A stretch of 64,000 bases of DNA from Corynebacterium halotolerans YIM 70093 = DSM 44683 (GTDB lineage: Bacteria; Actinomycetota; Actinomycetes; Mycobacteriales; Mycobacteriaceae): assembly GCF_000341345.1 (NCBI RefSeq), contig NC_020302.1, positions 2,212,075 through 2,276,074 on the forward strand, in the 5' to 3' direction. The notes under the pieces are model-generated. The model was not told the DNA's origin. It searched no databases and saw only the letters and a list, made by a program, of their open reading frames with translations. Below, in pieces: positions 25,058 to 32,961 of the stretch. The number at the start of each line of letters is the position of its first letter. The first letter of the stretch is position 1. Made by a program: the position numbers and the translations under genes.

Positions 25058-27310
25058 ATGGCAAATATGCAGACCGACGTTCGAGCTTTCGACCTTCTCC
25101 ACGACCAACGTGCTCGCGATGCTGAGCGCGAATGGATAAAGAAATTACAGAACCGAGACTGGATCGAACCGAATATTAACCGTCATTTTGACCCCGGAGT
25201 TTCGGTTATCATCCCCGCGCATAAAGCAGTGGACACTATCCGGGACACGATTCAATCTCTCGCAAAACAAACAATGCCTACCTCGAGTTTTGAAGTGCTA
25301 GTGGTTTGTAATGGAGAAGACGATGGGACCGAGGCTGTCCTACATGAAGTGCGAAATGAGTTTCCGGAGCTCAATTTGCGCACTTTTCACTCAGACGTCG
25401 CAAATGCAGGTGCTGCCCGCAATCTAGGGCTGTCGCTTGTACGAAATGAATATGTCTCTTTTGTCGATGCGGATGATCAAATTGAGCCGCGGTATCTGGA
25501 GAACGCTTTTATTCATGCGGCGGAAGACAAAATCGTAGCTAGCCCTATTGTCAATTGTTCGGCCGACAATTCTCGCGATGAAGAGAATACACTCAACCAA
25601 CGTATTATCAACGCCGCAGGAACCACGGTACCTCTCGAAGAGGTTCCATGGATGCTAGGTTTCAACGCCTGTAAAATGGTAGCGGCTCGGCATTTGACAC
25701 AGGTTGAGTACAACTCAGAACTCCGCAGCGGCGAAGACCTCGTGTTCTTTTCAAATCTTCTGAGGATTTCGGGATTGCGTGTGGTATTCCCTAATAATCA
25801 GACTGATGCTGCATACCTGCGGAATCTTCGTGACGATTCAGTTTCTCGTCAGAAGGAATCTTTCGACTTTAACGTAAAGCAGCGAGTCGACTGCATCCTC
25901 GCGCTGCGCGAGATTAGCGTAGGCGAAGAACAACTTGGCGCTCGCACCTTTTTAGAGAATGCACAACTAGGTTTCATCAGGAGGTATCTCGAATCTCACC
26001 CTGAGGAGATTGACCACCTGGAAAGTTACGTTGGCAGAACCGGTTTTATATCCTTCCCGTGGAATATATTGACGGCGGGAAAAGCGAAAGATCTAGCTAT
26101 TTCTTATTGCTTTTCTCCCTTTTCCGACACTTCTGCTGTCGTGGCGGAAAAAGCCATTGCTGAGCGTCGTAGAACCGTAGACGTAATCTCTAACAATATG
26201 TCGAAAGTCCGCCATACGGACGAATCTCTGTCTTTCCTTTCGTCTAGGTGGGTTGATAAACGAATTTTGATCGACACCCCTCCTTCTTTTGCTGGCTGGG
26301 AACCTATTTCTGACTTTGCGGAGGAAGCACTGCGTGCAGCCGAGGCTCAAGCAGAGCAAAAAGGCGGGTATGACACTATGTACTCGCGAGCCCTGTGGGT
26401 CGGCTCTCATGTCGCTGGCGCGCTCTTTAAGAACCGACACCCGGAAACTTTTTGGACGGCGGAATTCTCCGATCCTCTTAGGTTTGGCGTAGAGGGTGAG
26501 CCCCGGCAGGGCGATCTCGTCGATAACGAAGTCGCTAAGACATTACGCCGCATCATTTCCAACCGCGGATTTCAAGACTTGGAGATCAAGTCCTTGTTCG
26601 ACCTAGTTGAAGCTGCCACAATGGTTCTTGCCGATGAAGTGATCTTCACTAACCAGAACCAAATGACTTATATGCTGTCGGCCTATCGAAACGACTTCCG
26701 GACTCTTGTCGAAAACAAGGCCATTGTGCGTCCCCACCCTGTTCCTAGCTCCGCCGCCTATACTGCTGTCCCTACTAACTACTGCGTTAACCCTGAGCGG
26801 GTTAACATTGGTTACTTTGGGTCCTTCTACGTCAACCGAGGATTAGGCGATGTTTTCACAAGCATCATGAATATGAAGCTAGAGGATCGAAGAAGGATTA
26901 CGCTCCACATTTTTTGCAACACCGTTGAGGAAGCACGCAAGCAAGTTCTGCAATGGGGACTCCAAGACGTGATCAAGATCAACCCCTATTTGCCTTATAT
27001 GGAGTTTCTTAACGCTTCTACGAAGTTTGATGTTTTGCTCGTCAACGATGTGGCGAAAGGTGTTGAACAAGATCTCAACCCCTTCCTCCCGTCAAAGATC
27101 TCAGATTATCGGGGCTCGGGAGCGAAAATTTGGGGCCTGGTTGATGAGGGCTCCCCTTTGTCGAAGCAACCGCTTGACTTCAAATCACCGGTGGCGAATT
27201 CTGCGGCGATCTTGAATACTTTGCAAGAAGTCGTGCAGTCCTTTGATTCGGCTCTCGGCACGGCACAGGAGATCGAAGCCGACCGGAAGCCCATGCCACG
27301 CCTGGAGTAA
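25058..27310 (+). CDS. Bifunctional glycosyltransferase: GT2 domain plus GT-B (GT4-like) domain
   Basis: The product is 750 aa from ATG 25058; the frame is open from 25031, inside the previous gene. Residues about 45-290 form a GT-A family 2 domain: VSVIIPAHKAVDTIRDTI, then VANAGAARNLGLS and the metal-binding VDADDQIEP. Residues about 400-740 look like a GT-B fold: INIGYFGSFYVNRGLGD-type nucleotide-sugar loop, YLPYMEFLNASTKFDVLLV and LPSKISDYRGSGAKIWGLVD, which resembles the EX7E region of GT4 enzymes. Two transferases in one chain could add two sugars in turn. The gene is A/T-rich compared with the flanks. A mirror-image fusion (GT-B then GT2) is at 41331. Confidence 0.8.
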   Translation: MANMQTDVRAFDLLHDQRARDAEREWIKKLQNRDWIEPNINRHFDPGVSVIIPAHKAVDTIRDTIQSLAKQTMPTSSFEVLVVCNGEDDGTEAVLHEVRNEFPELNLRTFHSDVANAGAARNLGLSLVRNEYVSFVDADDQIEPRYLENAFIHAAEDKIVASPIVNCSADNSRDEENTLNQRIINAAGTTVPLEEVPWMLGFNACKMVAARHLTQVEYNSELRSGEDLVFFSNLLRISGLRVVFPNNQTDAAYLRNLRDDSVSRQKESFDFNVKQRVDCILALREISVGEEQLGARTFLENAQLGFIRRYLESHPEEIDHLESYVGRTGFISFPWNILTAGKAKDLAISYCFSPFSDTSAVVAEKAIAERRRTVDVISNNMSKVRHTDESLSFLSSRWVDKRILIDTPPSFAGWEPISDFAEEALRAAEAQAEQKGGYDTMYSRALWVGSHVAGALFKNRHPETFWTAEFSDPLRFGVEGEPRQGDLVDNEVAKTLRRIISNRGFQDLEIKSLFDLVEAATMVLADEVIFTNQNQMTYMLSAYRNDFRTLVENKAIVRPHPVPSSAAYTAVPTNYCVNPERVNIGYFGSFYVNRGLGDVFTSIMNMKLEDRRRITLHIFCNTVEEARKQVLQWGLQDVIKINPYLPYMEFLNASTKFDVLLVNDVAKGVEQDLNPFLPSKISDYRGSGAKIWGLVDEGSPLSKQPLDFKSPVANSAAILNTLQEVVQSFDSALGTAQEIEADRKPMPRLE

Positions 27311-27640
27311 AGGGGGAGTCAACCCAAATTTTTCTCAGACCTGTCGCTCCCCGTTTGAGGAAGAGGCTTAGCTTGTCGTTTAACCTTTGGGGTTACGGTT
27401 TGTTCTCGATTTTCGCTGGTCCGGCGTGTCAAGCATAGAAAAGCGGCCGTCGTTGCTTTTTGTTACTACACAAGAAAGCAGATGAAACGGCGACCGCACC
27501 ATGATTATCAACCATCCGGACCTTTCAGCGCCACCCCGACACGACATTGCCCGCCTGAATCGGTTCCGGGCCGGTTGACACTGTGCCATCTGCCCGACCC
27601 GCTACCACCCAGTACCTCGGACTGGGTGTTGGGGTTGCCG
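27311..27640. other. Region with weak hairpins and possible insertion-sequence remnant
   Basis: About 330 bases between the glycosyltransferase gene and the IS3 remnant. GCGGCCGTCGTTGCTTT at 27442-27458 and AAAGC ... ACGGCGACCGC ending at 27499 form an imperfect inverted repeat that may be an IS end. A 25-codon frame from ATG 27501 (MIINHPDLSAPPRHDIARLN) ends at 27578 and could be a truncated transposase start. No intact gene is present. Confidence 0.35.
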
Positions 27641-27658
27641 CAAATCGTGGACAGTTAG

Positions 27659-27977
27659 TTAAGCTGCATTCTCATCGGCAGCGGTTGCTGCCTGGTGGTA
27701 GACGTTCTCGAAGTCGACTGGGGGTTGGTTGCCGATCGAGGAGTGCCGGCGCCGGCGGTTGTAGAAGACCTCGATCCACCGGGCGACGGCCTGGCGGGCT
27801 TCATCCCGGGTCTTCCATTTCCTGCGGTCGTAGAACTCGGTCTTCAACGTCGACCAGAAGGATTCGGCCATCGCATTGTCGAAGCACACGCCCGTGCGCC
27901 CCATCGACTGATCGATCCCCAGTTCCTGACACACCTGGTAGAGCTGGTCACTGGTGAACTGGGTTCCCCGGTCGGAG
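27659..27977 (-). pseudogene. IS3 OrfB, C-terminal fragment
   Basis: Read leftward, the fragment begins SDRGTQFTSDQLYQVCQELG and goes on MGRTGVCFDNAMAESFWSTL with the second catalytic region, then KTEFYDRRKW and FYNRRRRHSSIGNQPPVDFE. This is the end of the DDE integrase core (rve domain): the second Asp region is in its first residues and the Glu is in AESFWSTLK. It lacks the first catalytic Asp, which is on the other side of the RIT element. It cannot act on its own. Confidence 0.85.
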
Positions 27978-27997
27978 TTAAGCCGAATTCGGCTTAA
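27978..27997. repeat. Perfect 20-bp palindrome at the RIT insertion point
   Basis: TTAAGCCGAATTCGGCTTAA is fully self-complementary. It lies between the IS3 sequence and the left inverted repeat of the RIT element and has no counterpart on the right side. Its half-sites are variants of the TTAAGCCGAGG motif repeated inside the element ends, so it is probably a recombinase binding or core site. Confidence 0.8.
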
Positions 27998-28001
27998 CGC
28001 G

Positions 28002-28088
28002 GATTATGCCGAGGTTTGTGTTAAGCCGAGGAATTGTGTTCTGGCCTGTGCTGGCACGGATCGGTGAGGGATTCCTCGGCTTAACGTT
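28002..28088 (+). repeat. Left 87-bp terminal inverted repeat of the RIT element
   Basis: This stretch is the exact reverse complement of 31346-31432. Inside are three copies of an 11-base motif: TTATGCCGAGG (28004-28014), TTAAGCCGAGG (28021-28031) and the inverted CCTCGGCTTAA (28074-28084). Long terminal repeats with internal motifs are typical of elements moved by tyrosine recombinases in trio. Confidence 0.9.
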
Positions 28089-28094
28089 GCCGGG

Positions 28095-29129
28095 TTATCG
28101 GAGGCTGTAGAGGGCTGTGAGCGTGTCCTCGGTGAGGCGGGCCGGGGCATCGGTGGTGGGTGTGGCGGCGGTGATGGCGTCGCGCATCATGTCCAGGGTC
28201 GCGAATGCGTAGAACGCTTGGGTGGTCGAGGCGTTCTCGTGTCCGAGCAGACGCATGATGATCGGCAGGGGAATGCCCTGTTGGTAGAGGTCCATGGCCT
28301 TGGTCTTGCGCAGCATGTGGCAGTGGATGTTCGTTGGCACGGAGGGGCAGTGGTCGCGTGCGGATTCGGCGGCCTTCTTCAGGACGGCGGATACGGTGTC
28401 TGTCGATAGGCGGGTCGGCTGCCCGTGGTGCAGGCTGTAGAAGAGGGGTCTGGTTGCTGGCAGCTGTGCCGGGTTCGGGTGGAACTCGGCGAGATAGACG
28501 TGCAGGTGCTCGATCGTTTTCTCGCTCAGGGGCACCACGCGGGTCTTGTTGCGTTTGCCGGTCAGTGTGACGTGTCCGGGGGTGGTCAGGGACAGATTCT
28601 GCAGGGTCAGGGCGGTGATTTCTCCGACGCGGGCGGCGGTGTCGTAGAGGAGGATGAGCAGCATCCGGTTCCGGCGAGATTTGCTGGTTTTCCCGGTGTG
28701 CGCGGCAAGAACTGCTCGTGTTTCGTCGTCGGTGAGGTACTCGATCGGTGCCTTGGCGGTGGGTGGGGTCTTCAGCGTCTGCGCGGCCTGGTGAACGGCG
28801 ATGAGGGTGAGGTCCTCGGCCGCGGCGTAGGACAAGAACGCCTTGATCGCGGATAGGCGGAGCGTGATCGTGCGTGGAGCGTAGCCACGATCGGTGTTCA
28901 TCCAGGTCAGCCAGGCTTTCAGGTGTGATCGATCGAAGTGGTCGAAGGTGACGTGGGCGCGTTCAACATGTTCGTGGTCGGTCAGGAAGACGAGGAAGCA
29001 CTCGAGGCTGATCCGGTAGGCTTCGATCGTCTTCACCGACAGCCCTCGGACGTTGGGCAGATAGGCGTGAAGGAAGTCCCGGGCGAAGACCCACACGTTC
29101 GCCTGATCGGTGGCGGGGTCGCGTTTCAT
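28095..29129 (-). CDS. Tyrosine recombinase, third gene of RIT trio (RitC-like)
   Basis: The product is 344 aa. An N-terminal SAM-like core-binding domain (about 15-105, GLSVKTIEAYRISLECFLVF) precedes the catalytic domain. Catalytic residues: Arg in TAARVGEI, Lys in LTGKRNKTRVVPL, His and Arg in HCHMLRKTKA, His in LLGHENASTT and Tyr in QAFYAFA. The His/Trp position after the second Arg is Lys (LRK in place of LRH). Its ATG overlaps the end of the middle recombinase. The three proteins are thought to act together on element ends. Confidence 0.88.
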   Translation of the reverse strand: MKRDPATDQANVWVFARDFLHAYLPNVRGLSVKTIEAYRISLECFLVFLTDHEHVERAHVTFDHFDRSHLKAWLTWMNTDRGYAPRTITLRLSAIKAFLSYAAAEDLTLIAVHQAAQTLKTPPTAKAPIEYLTDDETRAVLAAHTGKTSKSRRNRMLLILLYDTAARVGEITALTLQNLSLTTPGHVTLTGKRNKTRVVPLSEKTIEHLHVYLAEFHPNPAQLPATRPLFYSLHHGQPTRLSTDTVSAVLKKAAESARDHCPSVPTNIHCHMLRKTKAMDLYQQGIPLPIIMRLLGHENASTTQAFYAFATLDMMRDAITAATPTTDAPARLTEDTLTALYSLR

Positions 29130-30085
29130 TCGAAACCGACCTCCGGCAGCAGTGACTGACTCTGGCTGGCCGTGATGTCGGCGTAAGCGTTCATGAAGTC
29201 CGGGGAGGTGTGGACGTAGTAGTAGGTCGAATCGAAGGTCGCGTGTCCCATGTAGCGGGCCAGGTACGGCAGCATCGCGGTGATGTCGGTGCCGTTGGTC
29301 ATCCAGCGTTCGAGGTTGGCGTAGGCGAAGTGGTGGCGAAAGTCGTAGGGCCGGGGCTGTCTGCCGTCGGTGGGCCTGGCCAGTCCGGCGTGGTCCCAGA
29401 TCCGGTTGAATATCACCCCTACGGTTGCTGGGGTGACCGATTTACCGGTCGACGAGACGAAGAACGGGGTTCGTGGGCCGAGGTGGGCCCGCGAGGTCGT
29501 ATCGCAGGCGGTCAGGACGTCGATGACGTCGGCGGTCAGGGGCAGTCGGCGGCTGCGGTGGCCCTTGGATCCGATGATGTCGATGTGACCGCCGGCCAGG
29601 TCGACCTGGTCGGTCAGCAGGTGGCGGGCTTCGATCGTCCGGAGTCCGGCCGAGTGCATGAGCGTGAAGAACGCGGCTGCCTGCCACGCCCAGGGCGAGG
29701 CGGCTTCGAGACGGGCCGCGGCGATGAAGAACCGGTCGATCTCATCCTGCGTGAGCAGGTAGGGATGGGCACGGGTGAACGAGGATTTCCACTGATCGGA
29801 CAAGATGTAGGCACCCGGTTGGGTGTGGGTGTGCAGCCACCGTCCGAAGTCGCGGATATAGGACATCCACGACCGGTACGTGCTGGAGCGTTGCAGCTCG
29901 TCGATGACCCATCCTTCGACGGTGGCACGGTCGAAAACGGTCCGGCCCAGCCGGGTGCAGTAGGCGTCGAACCGCCGCAGGTACACGATCCGGGAGGCTC
30001 CGTAGAATCCCATCTTCTCCTTGAATGCCAGGTACCCGTCGAGATCGGCGGCGAAGGCGCTGGTGAACTCGTGTTCGGCGGTCAT
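29126..30085 (-). CDS. Tyrosine recombinase, second gene of RIT trio (RitB-like)
   Basis: The product is 319 aa. Core-binding domain in residues about 10-95 (YLAFKEKMGFYGASRIVYLR), then the catalytic domain: Arg in AGLRTIEARHL, Lys in IIGSKGHRSRRLPL, Tyr in place of His but with Arg-His present in YDFRHHFA, His in MGHATFDST and tyrosine nucleophile within TYYYVHTS. Box II therefore reads Y-x-x-R-H. It overlaps both neighbours by 4 bases, consistent with coupled translation and equal dosage. Confidence 0.88.
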   Translation of the reverse strand: MTAEHEFTSAFAADLDGYLAFKEKMGFYGASRIVYLRRFDAYCTRLGRTVFDRATVEGWVIDELQRSSTYRSWMSYIRDFGRWLHTHTQPGAYILSDQWKSSFTRAHPYLLTQDEIDRFFIAAARLEAASPWAWQAAAFFTLMHSAGLRTIEARHLLTDQVDLAGGHIDIIGSKGHRSRRLPLTADVIDVLTACDTTSRAHLGPRTPFFVSSTGKSVTPATVGVIFNRIWDHAGLARPTDGRQPRPYDFRHHFAYANLERWMTNGTDITAMLPYLARYMGHATFDSTYYYVHTSPDFMNAYADITASQSQSLLPEVGFE

Positions 30086-31293
30086 GGCCGGGCTCCTGCC
30101 GGAACTGGCAGCACGCAGTCGAGGAGACGCTGCTGATCAACACTCATGTACACGTTCGTCGATTCCTGGCTGGCGTGGCCGAGCACGGCGGCGATCGTCG
30201 GCAGCGGGACCGACGCCCGCAGCAGTCGTGAGGCGGCGTTGTGCCGCAGAAACCGTGTTCCGGCTTTCACATCGGTGATTCCGGCCTTCCGGAACGTTTC
30301 GGCGGTGATTCTGTAGACGGATGCATGATCGGCGAGCTGGGTGTGTGGGGCCAGACTGCGCAGGAACACGTGATCATCATTCGAGTCGGGCCGCTGCGTC
30401 AGTAGGTAGTCGGCCAGCGGGTTAACCAGCAGTCCCGGCAACGGCAGAGTCACAGGGTTGCTCGTCTTCTGCTGAACGAGCGAGATGGTCTGGGCCCGCC
30501 AATCAATATCGGTCAAGCGCAGGTTGATGATGTCGCAGGCCCGCAGCCCGGTCATCAGCGCCAGCAGCGTGATCGCCGCATCCCGGCGGCTGACCGTGTC
30601 CGCAGACGCGCATGCGGTGACAAGCCGTTGTGCATCGTCATCGGACAGGACGGGAATAATCGTGTGTGAGCGGCGGGCGCCGACGAGACCGATCGCGTCG
30701 ACGAGGTCCCCACGGCCGGTGAACTTCACGAAGGGGCGGAAGTTCGCCACCTGCCAGAACAAGGACGACGGAGCCCACCCGTGATCGAGCAGGGATGCGA
30801 AGAACCCGGGAACGGTAGCCGGGGTCGCGTCGTCAAGACAGGAAATCCCGCAGTCTTCGAGATACCCGAGATAGCTGCGGGTGATTCGTCCATAGGCTTC
30901 CCGGGTCGCGGGCGCCAGCCCACGACCGGACATGTCGGCTTCCCACATGGCGTTGAGCATGGTGAAGGCGTCTGCTTCCGGCTGCCGGCCACCCCCACCG
31001 CGCTGACGCGGGGATAAATCCACTTCGCCGGTGCGCAGGTAAGAGTCGCACACATTGACAGCCCGGCTGTAGGCGAACCGCCTCTGGGCGCTGAACCTGC
31101 CGGTGCGCGGGCTTGTCGTCAGCGCCGCGAACTCGGCACCCAACGCGGATGTATAGATCCCGCCACGGGCGTCGATGAAGTCTTCGAGGAGCCTGATGGT
31201 CTTCAGGTACTGGCCGATCGTTGATTCCTTGTACCCGGCTGCCCGCAACGCTGCGGTGACGACCACGCCGAGCTGGGTGACGGTCGTATCCAT
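30082..31293 (-). CDS. Tyrosine recombinase, first gene of RIT trio (RitA-like)
   Basis: The product is 403 aa, the largest of the three. An extra N-terminal region (about 1-100) precedes the core-binding domain (GLAPATREAYGRITRSYLGY, about 125-145). Catalytic domain: Arg in TGLRACDIINL, Lys in QQKTSNPVTLPLP, RFLRHNAASR in box II with Arg in place of the first His, His in LGHASQEST and Tyr in NVYMSVDQ. The ATG at 31293 is about 50 bases from the right inverted repeat, so the operon promoter must lie in or next to that repeat. Confidence 0.88.
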   Translation of the reverse strand: MDTTVTQLGVVVTAALRAAGYKESTIGQYLKTIRLLEDFIDARGGIYTSALGAEFAALTTSPRTGRFSAQRRFAYSRAVNVCDSYLRTGEVDLSPRQRGGGGRQPEADAFTMLNAMWEADMSGRGLAPATREAYGRITRSYLGYLEDCGISCLDDATPATVPGFFASLLDHGWAPSSLFWQVANFRPFVKFTGRGDLVDAIGLVGARRSHTIIPVLSDDDAQRLVTACASADTVSRRDAAITLLALMTGLRACDIINLRLTDIDWRAQTISLVQQKTSNPVTLPLPGLLVNPLADYLLTQRPDSNDDHVFLRSLAPHTQLADHASVYRITAETFRKAGITDVKAGTRFLRHNAASRLLRASVPLPTIAAVLGHASQESTNVYMSVDQQRLLDCVLPVPAGARP

Positions 31294-31345
31294 GACCGTT
31301 TCCTTTCCATAGACGGATGGATACGGCGAACACTACGACGACCGA

Positions 31346-31432
31346 AACGTTAAGCCGAGGAATCCCTCACCGATCCGTGCCAGCACAGGCCAGAACACAA
31401 TTCCTCGGCTTAACACAAACCTCGGCATAATC
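31346..31432 (-). repeat. Right 87-bp terminal inverted repeat of the RIT element
   Basis: Exact reverse complement of 28002-28088. Motif copies are TTAAGCCGAGG (31350-31360), CCTCGGCTTAA (31403-31413) and CCTCGGCATAA (31420-31430). It lies directly upstream of the recombinase operon and may also hold its promoter or a self-regulatory binding site. Confidence 0.9.
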
Positions 31433-31846
31433 AGCGTGGAACACCAGGCCGTCGGGCACCTCACCGCGCAGCATGTGAGCCATCCGCAGGGCACGCTCCA
31501 CCAGGTCCGTGGTCTGAGTGGAATCCATCGCCCAGCCGAGCACACGGCGTGAGCAGCCGTCGCAGACCGCGCACAGGTATAACCAGCCCTCCCCGGTACG
31601 CAGGTAGGTGATGTCCGACATCCACACGCGGTTGAGTTCGCCGGTGTCAAAGAGCCGTTTGACCCGGTCAGGGATCGAATGCGTGGGTCTGCCGGGGATG
31701 GTGGTCACAGGCACCCAGGACCGTGGGCTGATGCCTTCGATCCCGAGCCGGCGCATCGCCTTGGCCACCGTCTTCTTGTTCACGAAGATGTCCTCGGCGT
31801 GCAGGTCGATGGTGATCCGCGGTGCTGATACTTCACACCCCAGAAT
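31433..31846 (-). pseudogene. IS3 OrfB, N-terminal fragment
   Basis: Read leftward: APRITIDLHAEDIFVNKKTV, then MRRLGIEGISPRSWVPVTT, PDRVKRLFDTGELNRVWMSD (first catalytic Asp in WMSDITYL), and DGLVFHAD, which should continue into SDRGTQFT of the left fragment. The frame instead reads into the RIT repeat (HADYAEVCVKP). The upstream part of OrfB, including its HTH region, is missing, and the sequence before APRI (about 31846) is unlike IS3. Confidence 0.8.
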
Positions 31847-31903
31847 CGCGGTACCACCTACCCGGAACACCAGTACCATCAAGCCCTATTCGCCATGAGT
31901 AGA

Positions 31904-32815
31904 TTACTCTCCCGAACTCGCATCTTTATGGACCTGCTGAGCGCTTATCTGAGCGAATATTCTTCTCATACTATCCACGGAAGTGACATTCAGAACTTTC
32001 AGCAGACGATCACGCTCCCGAACGCTTCCTCCCTTAAGAGACTCCCACAAGGCCATTGCATAGGACATGAAGTCTTCGTCTTCCAAGCCCGAGTGGATCA
32101 CCAAAGGTTGGTTCTCATGCGCACGAAGATCGTTGATCGGATATTTGAGTACTGTCGACCAATATCTAAATTCCGACGGAAACTTTTTCTTCAAATCGAG
32201 AGCTGTAAAATCGCTCATGTGAGCTGCAGTAGCAAGCACCGATTCGTCGTTGGGAATCCGACTGCCGGGCTTAGCTTCGCTAACGAGACGCTTCCGCAGT
32301 TCGAAAGCGCTCTCCGCAAGACGACGAGAAACCCGAGCCAGTGGAAAAGCCATAGCATGCACATCGGTACTCGGAAGTATGTCTGCTAGAGGCTTTCGCC
32401 AGTACCAGTTCTCCGATGCTTGCCAGAAATTTGTCGTAATCAGATCAGTGTCAAGTTCTGCAAGGGAAGGCAGGAGCGAAGGCGTTCCATTGAGGAAATA
32501 TACGTCGGGCTCAATAATCCAAGCATAATCCCAGGCACGACCAAGGGCTCGGTAGAAAACATAGTCTCCACATGCCCAACCAGTACGTCGTCGATCATTC
32601 CAAAATGTCAGCCCGCTTTCTTCGACAAACTTTTCAGTGAGCGGTTCGGTCTCCATAGAAAAGCCAGCGAGCACTCTTTCATGTTCAGACTCTGAAACAT
32701 TCATCAGATCTGGCACGGCGACCACTGTTATTCCTTGGTCGAGAAGCTGCATAGAAAGCTCCTCAACTCTCGGGGTAGGTTCTGTGCACCTGATTAGGGC
32801 TACGGTTTCTGGCAT
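31904..32815 (-). CDS. Uncharacterised glycan-locus protein, possible GT-A-like transferase
   Basis: The product is 303 aa and A/T-rich in codon use. CGDYVFYRALGRAWDYAWIIEPDVYFLNG (residues about 82-110) has the pattern of a sugar transferase with an acidic metal motif (EPDVYF), preceded by a short Rossmann-like start (ALIRCTEPTP). LITTNFWQASENWYWRKPL and IPNDESVLATAA follow; the latter could hold the catalytic acid. No signal peptide or membrane helix. It is probably a divergent cytoplasmic glycosyltransferase acting with its neighbours, but no family is certain. Confidence 0.7.
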   Translation of the reverse strand: MPETVALIRCTEPTPRVEELSMQLLDQGITVVAVPDLMNVSESEHERVLAGFSMETEPLTEKFVEESGLTFWNDRRRTGWACGDYVFYRALGRAWDYAWIIEPDVYFLNGTPSLLPSLAELDTDLITTNFWQASENWYWRKPLADILPSTDVHAMAFPLARVSRRLAESAFELRKRLVSEAKPGSRIPNDESVLATAAHMSDFTALDLKKKFPSEFRYWSTVLKYPINDLRAHENQPLVIHSGLEDEDFMSYAMALWESLKGGSVRERDRLLKVLNVTSVDSMRRIFAQISAQQVHKDASSGE

Positions 32816-32961
32816 AGCGATCTCCTGCCGAGAATTAGAAAAATTGAAGGGGCAAATGGATCTAACAAGAATGCACTCGCTGCTTCGACGCCTGTCATAC
32901 TAACGTAGCTACGTCAAAACTGCGGTTTTCAGTTTGATTAATTATCCAGAGCGATAGCCCA

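Larger units (their letters stand above)
28002..31432 (-). mobile_element. RIT element (recombinase in trio), 3.4 kb
   Basis: Three tyrosine recombinase genes in one leftward operon, overlapping by 4 bases at each junction, are enclosed by perfect 87-bp inverted repeats. This is the published layout of RIT elements (ritA, ritB, ritC). It carries no cargo gene. It sits inside the transposase gene of an IS3-family element, next to a 20-bp palindrome on the left. The element looks intact, since both ends and all three reading frames are complete. Confidence 0.88.
27641..31846 (-). mobile_element. IS3-family element, truncated and interrupted by a RIT element
   Basis: The OrfB (integrase-core) gene of an IS3-family element runs leftward but is split. 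Its C-terminal part is 27659-27977, and its N-terminal part is about 31433-31846. Between them is the three-recombinase element. No OrfA and no start of OrfB survive on the right, so the IS3 copy was already partial or lost its 5' end. The 3' end near 27641-27673 is also found as a footprint at 15263. Confidence 0.8.

Noticed and set aside
28938..30136. Plus-strand frames opposite the RIT recombinases
   Set aside because: They mirror the recombinase genes, which have complete catalytic motifs on the other strand.
27659..31846. Two separate IS3 copies on either side of the recombinases
   Set aside because: The left part has only the C-terminal half and the right part only the N-terminal half of OrfB, in the same orientation, and they would join at one catalytic region. 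One interrupted gene explains both.
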